Numbered from the stretch's first letter, positions 48,711 to 60,171 are shown. The stretch is DNA of 64,000 nt from Exophiala sp. HKRS030 (GCA_023897205.1 JAHWDD010000009.1:1364001-1428000); one strand, 5' to 3'. Translations and numbers: made by a program. Notes: generated by a model from the letters alone, not told the origin.

Positions 48711-49551
48711 ATTGCTTTAAATCGATCTTGATTCGATGAGTTTTGGGTCTGTGGAGAGTTGATCGGTTAGCCTAGCCAGCCCGTGAGAGCCCAGATGAGA
48801 TTGAACGACAATAGAAAGCCCTGAAAACAAAAGAACCAAGAAACAAAATTCGAAACAAAAAGAGAAGGTGAATCACGCTTCTTGAAAGCAAAAAAAGAGA
48901 ATATGACGAATATGATGAAACCTTTTTATTTATTTTGGCGCTCTCCAAGAGTATTCCTCTACTGAGACACCCCCGGCGCAACGAGGACGTTACCAGCTAA
49001 CCATGACTGCCGTTGCTCTTTTGCCCCAACACCAGTATCGGGACCGTACATAGCGCACGAGTATATCCCGTTGTTAACTCTACACAGATGAGGCAACTCC
49101 GTACAACACAGTAGATGCAGTACAATGCATGCGTCACTTTCCGAGGTTGGAGTTTGGGGAATCTTGGGTATTCTTACAAAGGTACCGCAACCCACTAAAT
49201 GGTTCCTCGCGGTCTTGTCCCGTTTCAGGCATATATCTCACATCGGGTTCATCATCAGACTCCTCTTTTCTTCCTTCCTTCACACCCTGGCCTTTTGAAT
49301 CTTTCAGTTTTCGTCGTCAAATCATATGTGTGGTTCCCGGTAATGCTTTTTCCCCGGTCGGACGTGGACTTGAAACCACTGGCCAAGCCCCCGGTGCTCA
49401 TGTTTGCAACGAGCAATTGATCCGTCAGAGTGGATGGAAAGTCGAGCGAGCCGTCAAGAACCAACAAAATGTGGGAGCTTTTCCTTTCTTCTCCTTCGTT
49501 CTCGTCTTCTGACTTGGGAACAAGCTCGGGTCTGGTTTCGAGGCTTCACCC
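48711..49551. other. Convergent intergenic region
   Basis: This lies between the 3' ends of the kinase (+) and CCT6 (-) genes. A/T-rich tracts near 48830-48940 may hold polyadenylation signals. No gene is supported. Confidence 0.5.
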
Positions 49552-51237
49552 TCATTCTTGATCCATGCCTCCCGGCCCTCCTTGTCTGCCCATCTGTCGG
49601 GCCTTGAGGAGTTCGTCGCACAACAACAAGTTGCTCGCGATTCCCTGGCTGCTGGCGATGCTGTTCCTCAACACCCGGAAACTGTCGTAGACGCCCTCTT
49701 GCACGGGATCCATAGGCTCGCCGGTGACGAGGTCCAAGCCCACGACGTTGCCTTCGCTCTGTTCGTCCTGCAGGGCCGCCAGGGCATCTTGAATGTCGTG
49801 ACCGCTGTTCGCCGCCAGAGTCTTGGGGATAATAAGCAGAGCGTCCGCGAAAGCAGCGACGCCCCATTTCGCTTTACCCTTGACCGATTTCCGCACGGCT
49901 TCGGAATTGAGGTGCGCGGCGGCCGCGATCTGGAAGGATCCCGCACCGGGGACGACGCACCCGTCGACGATGGTGTTGTACACGCTGCGCAGGCCGTCGC
50001 GCACCGCGTCCGTGATCTGCGTGATGGTGTGTTGGTTGGGGCCCTTGATCAAAAGGGTGACGGACTTGGGGTCCTTGACTTCCTCGACAAAGGTGAATTT
50101 CTCTTCGCCCAGCGTGTGCTCGTAGACGAGGCCGGCCCAGCCGAGTACACTGGCGTCGAGGTCGTCCACGCTGTTCTGTGCCTGTCCGCCACACACGAGT
50201 TGTAGACGCTCCATGTTGCGTCGTTTGGCGCGGCGCAGGGCCAGTATGCCGTTCTTGACGAGCACATCCAACGACAGCGGGTCGATACCCTTTTGGTTGA
50301 TCACCACGAAGGATTTCTTTGGGTCGGATCCGCAGACTTCGTTCTTCAACGCGATGATTTTGCGCAACTTCTCGTCGACGAACCTTCGCTCGGATGCGAC
50401 CAGCTTGTCGCGCTGCTCTGCGGAGCTGTAGTAAAAGCCAGAGTTTATTTCGGATTTTTCATATTCCAGTGACACGTTCAGGGTCAGGATGTATGCGTTC
50501 TCGAGTCGTTTGGGCATGTCCGGATGCCGGGCGCCATGGTCGAGGACAAGGCCGCGGATGAGTTGTGTGTCAGAGGCGAGTTTGTGCTGCAGCTTCATGA
50601 TTTCGATCATGTGCAGGTCCGGTTTCTGTGGCGGTCGGTGGATGGCCAGGACGGCATCGACGATCGAGGGCGTTAATTGTTCGGCCAGGGTTCGATTGAT
50701 CTTTGTGGAGAGAGACGTGCGTGCGATCGAGAGGAGAAGATCTCTGTCGATGGGTCTGGTGATTTTGAAGGTGTCGAGGAACTTGAGGGTTTCCGTCTTG
50801 GCCAGCTCGAAGCCGTCCGTCAATACACGGGGGTGAAGTCCCTCTTGGATGTATCTGTCCGCCTGTTTCAAGAGTTCGCCGATCATGAGGACAACTGAAG
50901 TGGTGCCGTCGCCCGTGATGTCGTCCTGTGCGGTGGCTGCGCGGGCGATGAGGGTTGCGGTGGGGTTTTGGATGGACATTTCTTTGAGTAGTACCGCTCC
51001 GTCTTTGGTCAATTTTATCTGTCCACTGCCGTCGACGAGCATCTTGATCGTCCCGGAGGGGCCCAGGTTGGACTTGAGGACATCCTGAAGGCCTTCGCCT
51101 GCGTTGATGTTGACCCGCAGGGCCTCACCGCGGCGCCTACTCTCGGCCTTGGGGTTGAGGAGTTGTGTGGCTGCAATCGGCAAAAGTTAGTAGAGAGTTG
51201 ATGGGAAAAGTACCGAACGAGAAGACATACCAGACAT
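49552..51237 (-). CDS. CCT6: T-complex chaperonin subunit zeta (CCT6)
   Basis: Exon 1 is only seven bases (51237-51231, ATGTCTG); a 60-bp intron with a GTATGT donor, a perfect CTAAC branch and a TTGCAG acceptor separates it from exon 2 (51170-49552). The product is 541 aa, beginning [20 protein letters not shown]. It is one of eight subunits of the cytosolic chaperonin folding actin and tubulin. Group II chaperonin signatures are present: [33 protein letters not shown], the ATP motif GDGTTSVV and, near the C-terminus, [33 protein letters not shown] and [20 protein letters not shown] support the zeta subunit. An in-frame ATG inside the intron end (MPIAATQ, 51183) would give a near-identical length but ignores the strong intron signals. 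Confidence 0.95.
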
Positions 51238-51811
51238 TGGTGAAAAATGTATGAGGGAGGGATCAAGACTGGATTGAGGTTGTGTTGGAGCCTGTCATTG
51301 GGAAATACATACAGTACCTGGGAGTCTCTATCACAAACTTATCCCGCAGGCGGATTTGATGCCAAGAGAAAATGTAAATTCACGCCTGACTCTCACTTCC
51401 TCTTTGGGGCTAGGGGCGATGCTGCTTTATAGCAGGCTTTATGCGACGTCTATTTAATATGTATCGTACCGAGACAGCTTACCACTACGACTTTGATAGC
51501 GGAGTTTGGTCAGAACTCATCGATCATGATGAAGTGACCGAGCACAGTAATCATGACTTGAGCGTAGCGGAAGCCGCTGCTGTAGCAAACATTGGGAATT
51601 GGCTACGATATCAGCGTGTCTTCTATTTCTCTTCATCAACAAGTCGACGTCTGAAGAACTTTTCAGTCATTCGTTACACTCCTTTGCAGAGCCCTGCTCG
51701 TCCCTTCTTCGCCATTGTACATACTACAGGATCCCCACATTGTCCCGGAAGGCTCTCTCTCGAGATAACCTCGTGAGCCTTGTCGTCGCCTACGGGCGCT
51801 CGTTTTCCTCA
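51238..51811. other. Intergenic region
   Basis: CCT6 promoter on the left and the 3' flank of the permease gene on the right. The open frames are short and featureless. Confidence 0.5.
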
Positions 51812-53693
51812 TTAACCCCACAAGATATTCAGTTTCTGGAGGCCCTTCTTCGGTTTTGGAGGAGGCTCCGGGTTGTTCTGGGCGTGCTCGATAAATTTGC
51901 GAAGGGGTACGGCCGGGAGAGGCTTGATTTTGGTTTGCCTCAAGTACTTGTGGCCCACGTACAGAATGCCCACGACGGGCAAGTTGAGATAGTTGGAGAC
52001 GAAGGTCTCGGTCGACCATTGGCCGTGGATGAAGGTGTTGAACCCACCGGTTATGTAGAGCAACAGGAAGCAAGAGACCGAAGCCCAGCTCGCGTACGGT
52101 TGAAAAGGGGCTGCCCAGGGGAGCTCGGTGTGACGGTTGACACCCTGGGCTCTGGTCGCGTAGTAGTAGCGCAGGTAGATGACCAGAATTAGGATAAAGT
52201 TCACCATCGTACTGATGGCCACCATGTCCTGCAGCCAGCCGAACACGTTGGCAGAGCTGCTCGACAGCGTCATGAATCCGAGACACATGAAGATGCCGAG
52301 GAAGGAAACCGCCACATATGGCACGCCAAATCGATTGAGGCGTAAGAAGATGCGAGGCGCGTGTCCGTGTTTGGCGAGTCCGTAGAGCACTCGCGGTCCA
52401 CCGAGCATATTCGAATTCGCCGACGACCACGCGGACGTGATGACGATGGTGTTGATGATACTTGGTACCCCCTTGATTCCCGCGCGGACTGCGGCGATGA
52501 CGAACGGGGACTGTGAGGCTGTGCCGGTGCTCCTGAGGTGGTGATGATATTTGTCAGCGAAACCCGTAGAAGAGAAAATACCAGGGGGAGAGGGGCCAGG
52601 GTATAGGGAGAATACTTACTTGAGCAGATGCGGATCGTTCGAGGGTACGACCAGGCCGACCATAAAGATGGAGATGACATAGAACATCAGGATCCTCGCA
52701 AAGATACGCTTCGCTGCTTTTGGAATACTTCGGCGCGGGTTCCTCACCTCGGCGGCCGCGAGACTGATGTTCTCACTGCCGGAGAATGCATATAGGGCGT
52801 TGACCAAGGTCTTCCAAAAGCCTGTTCAGGCAACGCACGCATACGTGTCAGCAGGGACAGTCACGTAAGAGGTCGAAACGAACTGGAATCAATCCTATTA
52901 ACTCACCGAGGAAACGACCCAAAGATCCTGAGATACCGAGATACTGAACAAACGGCCCCGGGTGTTTCCAGTATCGGAAGCCAATGGCTCCGCCCTCAGG
53001 GCCCCCGCCACAGGTGATAACCAGGGCCATGATGTTGATACCAATAATGAGCATGATTTTAAGTATCGCGAACGTGAATTCAATCTCTCCATAGACCCTG
53101 ACAAAGACCAGTGCGACGAGCAGAAGGGCGACGGAAAAGATGGTGATGAAGACGGCACTGCTAATGGAGGTGGTCCAGTATTCCACTAGCACCGATGCCG
53201 CAACCAGTTCTGCGGGAATTGAAACGGCGTACGAGTAAATCTGATTCCAACCCATGGCAAAAGCAAGGGACTTGTCGACAAAGTAGTCGGCGTATCTCAC
53301 GACACCGCCGCTGAGCGGCACCAACGCACCCATCTCCCCGACGGTCAGCACGACCGAGGACACAAACACTCCCATGATGGAATACGCCAGGAAAGCACCT
53401 AGCGGTCCCGCGGCGGCGATGCCTCGTCCGGAGTTGAGGAAGAGACCAACGCCAATGCACCCCGCGAGAGCAATCATCTGAATGTGCCTCTGGTGAAGAC
53501 CCTGCTTCATCAGGCCGATCTCCTCGAAGTCACTGTCATAGATGGATCCGGTTTCTGCATAATGGTCGGCGGTGGTCTGCGTGCCAAAGTCCTTGTCGTT
53601 GTCGTGTCCGTCGGCGAAGGTGGAATCCGGGGACTTTTCCAAGTCAATGGGTTCCACGGAATGTCCGTCGATGGGTGCCACGGAATTCGACAT
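51812..53693 (-). CDS. Amino-acid permease, yeast amino-acid transporter (YAT) family
   Basis: Three exons, 53693-52907, 52821-52620 and 52532-51812, give 569 aa; introns are 85 and 87 bp with GTGAGT/GTAAGT donors. An acidic cytosolic N-terminus leads to LHQRHIQMIALAGCIGVGLFLNSG, the start of TM1 with the GxG-type substrate-binding loop of APC transporters. Further signatures are GEMGALVPLSGGVVRYADYFVD, FWKTLVNALYAFSGSENISLAAAEVRNPRRSIPKA and GGPRVLYGLAKHGHAP. Twelve membrane helices are expected. It should import amino acids or related amines with protons at the plasma membrane; the substrate is unknown. It heads the group of oxidase and hydrolase genes at 54.4-60.2 kb and is co-oriented with both oxidases. 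An upstream in-frame ATG at 53726 is possible. Confidence 0.9.
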
Positions 53694-54428
53694 TCTGGAA
53701 GATTGCCTTCTGCAAGAACCCAGCAAAGTGTAGGATGAGTGCGGGAATCAGCCTTGGACTCGATGTCAAATAGTGTGGGCGCTCCCTTTCCGAGCAGAAA
53801 GAAGAATTCCTTTCACGACCTGCCGGGGGCTCTGAAGGTATTTGATGCCCTGGAGAGTCACGTCCATCTCCCCAGGCACTTTTGTAGTGTTGTCCATCTG
53901 ATCGTCGATTGATGGAGGAGTTGTTATCTCGATTCTACACAGTCCAAAGAAGCCGGGGCCTCGCCAACACCTACACTACACCCTTTGTTGGTCAAGCGTC
54001 TATAGTCGATCACTCTCTTCTTTGAGCGGAGGACGAAGATCAACGTGAAGGTGGAATGACGACGCCCGTTCTCGTATCAGACAGGCAACCGGCACCCAGC
54101 CCGGCAAAGAGGCTGATTGGTTCCGGGACACTGGTGGAGCCTGAACCGGCAATGTTCTCGTGCCGGTCCTCATGGACGTACTGTCCTCCGTATTGTGGTG
54201 GATGGAGAGCAGATGCTCAGAGACGTCCGATGAGTTCGAAATGGAGAACTCTGACCATCGGTTCAGACGGCGAGAAGTGAATGGAGGTGGTGAAAAGCGA
54301 AGGCCAAGTGGACTCGGGCTTTGTCTAAGGCAGCTCAAACCCGTCAAAACTTTACGTACAATACTGCCTCATCGCCATTGGCGTAATGGACCATTCTAGT
54401 AGAAATCGCTACAGCTATGTTTTGTCCT
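53694..54428. promoter_or_regulatory. Permease promoter / oxidase 3' flank
   Basis: It contains the start region of the permease gene and the 3' end of the first oxidase gene, both on the minus strand. No coding frame is supported. Confidence 0.5.
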
Positions 54429-56062
54429 TCAATCGTTTTTGCCGAGATACGGAATAGCGATGTCTCGTCCACGTCCATGTACTGCGCCCTTGACCTCGTG
54501 GCCTCGATCGTTTGTTGGCTCTCGTGGTAAGAAAATAGCCCCCGATCCCAGAATGTCGCCTTCTTCCTCTGAATATTTCCGTGAGCGGTCGATACGCAGC
54601 TGGGAGGTTTCGAAAAGTCGAGGAAGTCCAGTCTCTTTGAAGGCGACTTTTTGTCCTTTCCTGTCGGCCAAAATCATCTCGGCAAGACCTTTGGCCGACA
54701 ACCATATGACGGGCATGCCATGCCCGTTGAATCCCGCAATGATGAATTGACCAGGCCTCGATGGAACGGGGCCAATATGGGGAGCCGTGTCGAACGAATA
54801 GCCCATAACGCCAGTCCAGGTGTTGGAGACTGCGGCTGCCGAGTCTTCCCACCCACGAAACGTCCGTTGCATGTAGTGATCGTAGTAGCCCTTGGCCGCG
54901 TCAATTTGCACGCTATCGTCGATGTTCCCGTACCACTGGGACCGAAATGGTCGAAACGTCGTTTGCGCGCCCCCGACAATGATACTGCCATCTGTGCGTG
55001 GGATCAGGTATGAGACGATCTGATTTTCATCACGAATGATGTATGAGTTGGTGAGGCAGGGCGGCGGCGCCCGGGCGGAGCTGCTGGAATCCTTGGAGGT
55101 GTCGACGTGGCAGCAAGTGCCCTTGCATGGAATGATGCTGTGCACGTACTCCGGCAGCACGCCGGACACATACGCATTGGAAGCATGCACGACCTTTGGG
55201 GTCACAATCGCTCCGCGCTCCGTCTCGATCACGACAAGATCAAGGCAATCCTCGTCAGGCCGGATTGAGGTTACCGGGGTGTTGGTCTGTAGATTCAAGC
55301 GACCTGTCTGTAAGATCTTCTGCAGGAGACTGAGGATGAATTTGTACGGCCAGACCGTTCCGGCTGTGAAGGAGGCAGCAGCCTTGGCCCCTTTGATACC
55401 TGAATACTATAACAGCCCATTAGCAATGATTGATAAGAGACAAGAAAGCGCGCGTCATCCTAGTCCATGGAACCTACCCCTTCGGCTTGGCTGGGATCAG
55501 TGATGAAGAAGACATCCTTCATGTATTCGAGGTCCTGGCTAACCAAAAAGTCGTACGCAGCTTTGGCCTTTTTTGCTCCCTCCTCATTACACCAGACGTC
55601 GACACTCCTCGTCAGAGTAAAGTCGCATTCGATTTCTTCATCTTCGATGGCCTTTTTGATCGCCCACATATTGTCAACCTCGAATCGAGCCACTTCTGCC
55701 CCGGCTTCCCTCCCGGCGCGGGCCATGTGCTTTCCTATATGACCGTACATGTCTGGTCGGAGATGGCCCCCATTGCGTCCCGTGGCACCCGTACAAACCC
55801 CTCGAGCCTCGAGAAGAGTAATGGAGAAATTCTCCCCCGGGCTCTGCTTCAACAAGTGGTAAGCCGTGGCCACCCCAGCGTAGCCCCCTCCAATGATGAC
55901 CACGTCGCTCCTTTCGGGGAGGTCTGGAGTCGATCTGTAGTCGCCCAGTTCATGGGGTTCTTTCAACCAAAACGACGTCAATGGGTTTTTGACGGGGAGA
56001 ATGCAATGACCCGTCGAGTCGTCATGGGCGCCGACATCATCCTGAATTGCACTTGGGACCAT
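54429..56062 (-). CDS. FAD-dependent amino-acid/amine oxidase, DAO family (copy 1)
   Basis: Two exons, 56062-55478 and 55406-54429, give 520 aa. The 71-bp intron (GTAGGT donor, GTTATAG acceptor) rebuilds AEGYSGIKGAKAAASF, matching the equivalent SGVKGAQ of the neighbouring paralogue. The N-terminus has the dinucleotide-binding motif VVIIGGGYAGVATAYHLL (GxGxxG at 58-63) and TLLEARGVCTGATGRNGGH, which lines the flavin. Later blocks are LIPRTDGSIIVGGAQTTF, TWTGVMGYSFDTAPHIGPV and FIIAGFNGHGMPVIWLSAKGL, the C-terminal FAD site. This is the glycine-oxidase/PuuB-like branch, oxidising a C-N bond to imine with H2O2 release. The final 60 residues are an extension lacking in the paralogue. A shared 700-bp region separates it from the divergent HAD gene. 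The substrate is unknown. Confidence 0.9.
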
Positions 56063-56764
56063 GGCGGGAAAAGACTACTGACCTCGCTAAGACCCTCGAT
56101 TTTATGCGGCGATGAAAGATAAAGACGACGCTGAACTCACACCGGACGATGGTGTTGCCACAAGAAATTCAAGCGAATTGGGCGCGGCCAGAATGCACCT
56201 TTATCGAGGTGAGATAACATTCCTTTTCGACGGGGTTTCAAGCTTTCCGTTGCCCTCAAGCAATGATGAGCATGTTGAGGGCACTGTGGCTCACGTGAGG
56301 CCAGTTTATTCCAGTGCTCGATGCTATCTATCGGTTGCTGTTAAAAACAATCTCCAGCTCAGCAACGATGCACCATGGCCGAAGTGGTGGGGACCTTGGT
56401 CTGGTCAGACCGGCACAATGTCAGTTGCCGGTCCCACTTACCGTCAAGGCCTCGTGAAGCTTGTCAAGGCTGGTTTGGTAGGGACTTGGGTGCGGATGTT
56501 CACGACTTTGCTCACGAGATGACATTCCCCTTGAGAAGGTTCCTTTGGATCTTCTGATAAGCCCATGTGCTTCACGAGGTCAAACCCTATCGTTCAAATT
56601 CTACACATTGGACCATTTAAATATATATATCGAGTGTTGTCAGGGTTTCTCGTTGGCTTTTGTTCGCCCAGAGAGTCGACACAGCGCAACATATCCCAAC
56701 TGTTATTTGTACCAGCCACATTGCGATTACTCCGACTGGCCCGCTGACAGACCACCTGTAAAAC
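56063..56764. promoter_or_regulatory. Bidirectional promoter region, oxidase 1 / HAD hydrolase
   Basis: This 702-bp stretch lies between the start codons of oxidase 1 (-) and the HAD gene (+), consistent with co-regulation. An ATATATATA run lies near 56621. I see no convincing gene in it. Confidence 0.55.
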
Positions 56765-57484
56765 ATGTCGACCAAGAAGAAGCACGTCGTGTTCGACATC
56801 GTGGGTACCTGCGTCTCGTTTGATGCCTACTACGACTGCATTGACCAGGTTCTCGGGGCCCGACTACGGCAGCACTGCATCACTCCCAAGCACTTTGGAT
56901 TCACGTGGCAGACGCTCGCGGAGCTCGAGTTCACATTCTTGTCGATATCGGAGCGCCACAAGCCATATCAATCCGTGCTCCGGTCGATGTTCTATCGGTC
57001 GCTATGGTTTGCGGGCATCACGGACCCTCGCTCCTTTGCTACCGAGGAAGAGTGCGAACGCTGTGTGCAGGGCTACTCGAGTCTTCAACTGCGGCCTGGT
57101 TGCTTCGAGTCCTTCCAGATATTACGTGACGCCGGATTCACGGTGTGGTGCTTCACGACGGGCGACATTCAACGCGTTCGGGGCTACTTCGAACGCGCCG
57201 GGGTCCACATGCCCCTGGAGAACTTCATCAGCTGTGATAGCACCGGGGTGGTGAAGCCTCGCCCAGCCTCATATCGATCCGTGCTCGACAAGTTGGGTGT
57301 AGATGATGAGAAGTGGTTCGCGGCCGCACACATGTGGGATGTGTCGGCGGCCGTCAAGGCAGGGTTTCAGGGGGCCTATTGCACTATCTACGAAAAGGAG
57401 CCGTGCCTCGAGATGGCTGGTGTGGACATGCGAGTCATCGCAGACACACTCCCCAAGATGGCGCAAGGCATCGTCGGGGCCTAG
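56765..57484 (+). CDS. HAD-superfamily hydrolase, haloacid-dehalogenase type II-like
   Basis: A single exon encodes 239 aa. The nucleophile is Asp11 in VVFDIVGTC; as in L-2-haloacid dehalogenases, the second acidic residue of phosphatase DxD is absent. Motif II is WCFTTGD (Thr131/132), motif III the lysine in GVVKPRPASY (Lys164), and motif IV the aspartate in AHMWDVSAAVKAGFQGAY (Asp192), aligned with the WD of haloacid dehalogenases. The helical cap lies at about residues 18-110. Members hydrolyse 2-haloacids or other activated carbon centres, and some act on phosphates; the actual substrate is unknown. It sits between two FAD oxidase genes on the opposite strand, which suggests a shared pathway in which the enzyme detoxifies or processes an acid intermediate. 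Confidence 0.88.
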   Translation: MSTKKKHVVFDIVGTCVSFDAYYDCIDQVLGARLRQHCITPKHFGFTWQTLAELEFTFLSISERHKPYQSVLRSMFYRSLWFAGITDPRSFATEEECERCVQGYSSLQLRPGCFESFQILRDAGFTVWCFTTGDIQRVRGYFERAGVHMPLENFISCDSTGVVKPRPASYRSVLDKLGVDDEKWFAAAHMWDVSAAVKAGFQGAYCTIYEKEPCLEMAGVDMRVIADTLPKMAQGIVGA

Positions 57485-57647
57485 TTGGGTCCGTTTGCAT
57501 AGAGGTCAGGCTGACGCCGTAGCGACTACACGTTCCTGCAAGCATCAGAATAATATTGGCACTCGCCTGTGCTCTTTCTTCATCGTGTAAGCATTAACTC
57601 GAAGAGCTAGAACCTTGGACAAGGTCATCTAAGATAGCCATTCCATC

Positions 57648-59183
57648 CTAAAGCCGGGGAGGGATCGTCTGCGCGCGGTCCTTCCAGACGGTCCCAAACT
57701 CCTTTTCGAGAGGGCTCTCTGAGCTGCTTAGTCGCTCTCTCGTAGACTTCAAGACAGAGGGCAATTTCGTCTCTTCGTATCGGGTCTCATGCCTGACCAT
57801 CCGGGCCAGGCCTTCACTTGCCAAAAAGATGTAAGGCATACCTCGACCTGAGAACCCTGCAATGATGTATTGCCCAGGCTTGGTCGGAACTTCACCAACA
57901 TGGGGCATAAAATCAGATGTGTAGCCCATCACTATCTCGGTCATTGATCAGCCTTCGTGTCACCTGCCCGGTTACTCAGCAATGATGACTTACCGCCGGT
58001 CCAAACTCTCTCGGTAGACGCTCCGCTGGCCTCCCAGCCCCTAAAGTGTCGCTGCATGTAGCCGTCAAAGTACCTTTCCGAGTCCGGTACCATACGTTCA
58101 TTGTCGCTAACGGAATTGAACCATCGATCTTGATGGTGTAAAAAGGTCTGCCGGGCACCGCCCACCACGATACTGCCGTCTGCCCGCGGGATCAAGTAAT
58201 CGTAGTTGGCACCACCGAAACGCAGACTATAAGTGTTAGGGAGATGGGGCGAATAGTTGCCGTTTGGTGTCGTGATGTGGCTACATACTCCCCGGACGGG
58301 AACTATTTTTCGATGGTACTGAGGCAGCAATGAGGCAGTGTAGCCATTCGTGGCAAATATGACCTTCCGTGCTTTGATGTCTCCTCGAGTGGTTGAAACA
58401 GTCCAAAAATCGGCGCTGTCCCTACTTGGGGAGACTTTCACCACCGGGGTGTGGGCGTAGGCTTGGAGGCCTTGGTTAATAAGACGCTCTAGTAGGCCCA
58501 ACACCAGTAGCTTTGGAGTCAGGTGTGCTGCCGTGAAGCTGAAGCAACATTGTGCTCCTTTGACACCCGATATCTACGACATTCGCCACCGGACGTTAGC
58601 TAACGTTCTGAACGTATATGGTCTCCCATTCGGCAGGGGCTCAGGAACTTACCCGCTCAGCGTCTGACTTACCCGTGTAAGAGACATCCCTCAAGTCGAA
58701 GTAACCATCGTTGAGCATTCTCTGGTACGCCTCGTACGTCTGAGCGGCGTGATCTGGATCGAGGTAGACATCAAGTGCCCGAGTCAAGTGAAAGTCGCAC
58801 TCCAAGCCTTCTCGATCCACCAACTCTTTCACGGCCCAAACTTGCGAGCTCTCGAAGAGTTGTAGCTCCGCTGCCTGCCTCGTGCCATAGAGCCTTTCGT
58901 ACTTTGGAGCGCTATAGTACGTGTCCGGTTTGATGTGACCTCCATTCCTGCCTGTCGCACCTGAACAGTGAGCTCGTGCTTCAAGAAGCACTATCGACCA
59001 GGGATCCGGGTCATCCTTCAAGATGTGGTATGCTGTAGAAACACCAGCGAAACCTGAACCGACAATCAACACGTCACACTGTCCTGGTAATTCAATTGTG
59101 GACTGGTAGTCGTCCAGAGGATGAGGCGAGGCCGTCCACACGGAGGGTGCTGGATCCTTGACGGGAAACTGGCTGGGCGCCAT
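57648..59183 (-). CDS. FAD-dependent amino-acid/amine oxidase, DAO family (copy 2)
   Basis: Three exons, 59183-58653, 58573-57994 and 57931-57648, give 464 aa; introns are 79 and 62 bp. It is paralogous to copy 1: VLIVGSGFAGVSTAYHIL (GxGxxG at 42-47), VLLEARAHCSGATGRNGGH, then ISGVKGAQCCFSFTAAHL at the first junction. YLIPRADGSIVVGGARQTF and WTGVMGYTSDFMPHVGEVP span the second junction, and YIIAGFSGRGMPYIFLASEGL completes the FAD fold. Exon 2 to exon 3 uses a GTAAGT donor and GAGATAG acceptor. It lacks the C-terminal extension of copy 1 and has one extra intron, indicating an old duplication. It probably oxidises an amine or amino acid with H2O2 release. A decayed aldehyde dehydrogenase lies divergently upstream. 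Confidence 0.9.
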
Positions 59184-59479
59184 GTTTGGGAGCGAAACTG
59201 AATACTGTCCGCTACCTGGATCGTAAGTAGGCCAAAGACTTGCGAGGTAGGCTGTTTACCTTGCATCCAGCAAGCGATAGGGGTGGGTATGTTATGCCAA
59301 GCACGATAACTGGTCCTTCTGCATGCAAAGACGAGAGCGAATGAATGGCGTTACCGAGACCGGCAAATCTGATCCGGTCCCGCCATCCGGATCACCCATG
59401 TTAACAGCATTCGCCTAACAAAGTTGGCACCGACTCCATCTTAAGGATCGTCTTCGACAGCTGTTGACCGTGAACAAGA

Positions 59480-60171
59480 GCTGCACACCTTTCACGTCAG
59501 CCTCCGGCTGGATGTGGCCCGTGTGGTTGAGTTACACTGTATCCCGGGTTCCATGCTTGGGCCGTTGGCACCGGCAAGAAAGTCATGTTATCAAATGGCG
59601 GTGCGCATTCCTTATCTCTAGACAATAGTCGTAGACTCGTAAGGCCAGGGTGCGTTGGTCCGGATCCTGGTGGTGTTCATGACGACGTTTCCCACTTACC
59701 ACAGGTAAGAACTCTAGGCTGCATGACGGTGGCCGTGATAGCACCCGGCCGGGACGCTCTGCACCATCACCAGTGGAGGAGGTAACTATGACAAGGCGGG
59801 CATGGCATTCGGGTTCAGTATATGATACATTCGACAAGACTCTCCTTTCCCGAGGATATCGTGGTCACAAGTCCAAAATCGTCTCCTTTCCTAGCTTTGC
59901 ATGTCTTTGATACAGAGGAAGAGGCCGTCAGACTAGCTAATGGCACAAACATTTGGCATTGCCTCATACCTGTTCCCCCAAGGATGCGGACAGGGTGTGG
60001 CGACTCCTGAAAACCCTCGGGGCATGGTCTATCTCCACGACCCTCCACTGACGTGTTGTTGGCCAAGTATCCGGCAAGAGCTCTTGTGCAAGATCACCAT
60101 GAGGCGGAATCATGGAAGCTGGCTACGAGGAAAAATGGGGGGAGGATGTGGCCATTGGTGAGTACCTGATC
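59480..60171 (+). pseudogene. Aldehyde dehydrogenase pseudogene, frameshifted
   Basis: Pieces of one NAD(P)-dependent aldehyde dehydrogenase appear in order on the plus strand but in changing frames. They are GTGKKVM near 59570 (the ATGKKVM-type segment), GGNYDKAG at 59778-59801, FLALHVFDTEEEAVRLANGT at 59888-59947, TFGIASYLFP at 59949-59978, KDADRVWRLLKTL at 59980-60018, GMVYLHDPPL from 60021 and GGIMEAGYEEKWGED from 60103. The shifts after 59947 and 59978 are single-base insertions, and another occurs at 60019-60020. No intron signals explain them. Stops interrupt every frame, the glutamate/cysteine active-site region is not recognisable, and the N-terminal half is missing. It lies head-to-head with oxidase copy 2, so an intact ancestor may have oxidised the aldehyde product of the oxidases. 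Sequencing error is possible but would need at least four separate indels. Confidence 0.72.

Noticed and set aside
49558..50205. 215-codon plus-strand frame over CCT6
   Set aside because: It is antisense to a highly conserved chaperonin exon and has no features of its own.
55407..55477. Alternative splice model for oxidase 1 using GTTCCA and TATTCAG
   Set aside because: It keeps frame (AEGVGIKGAK) but uses a weak donor; the GTAGGT/TTATAG pair gives YSGIKGAK, which matches the paralogue better.
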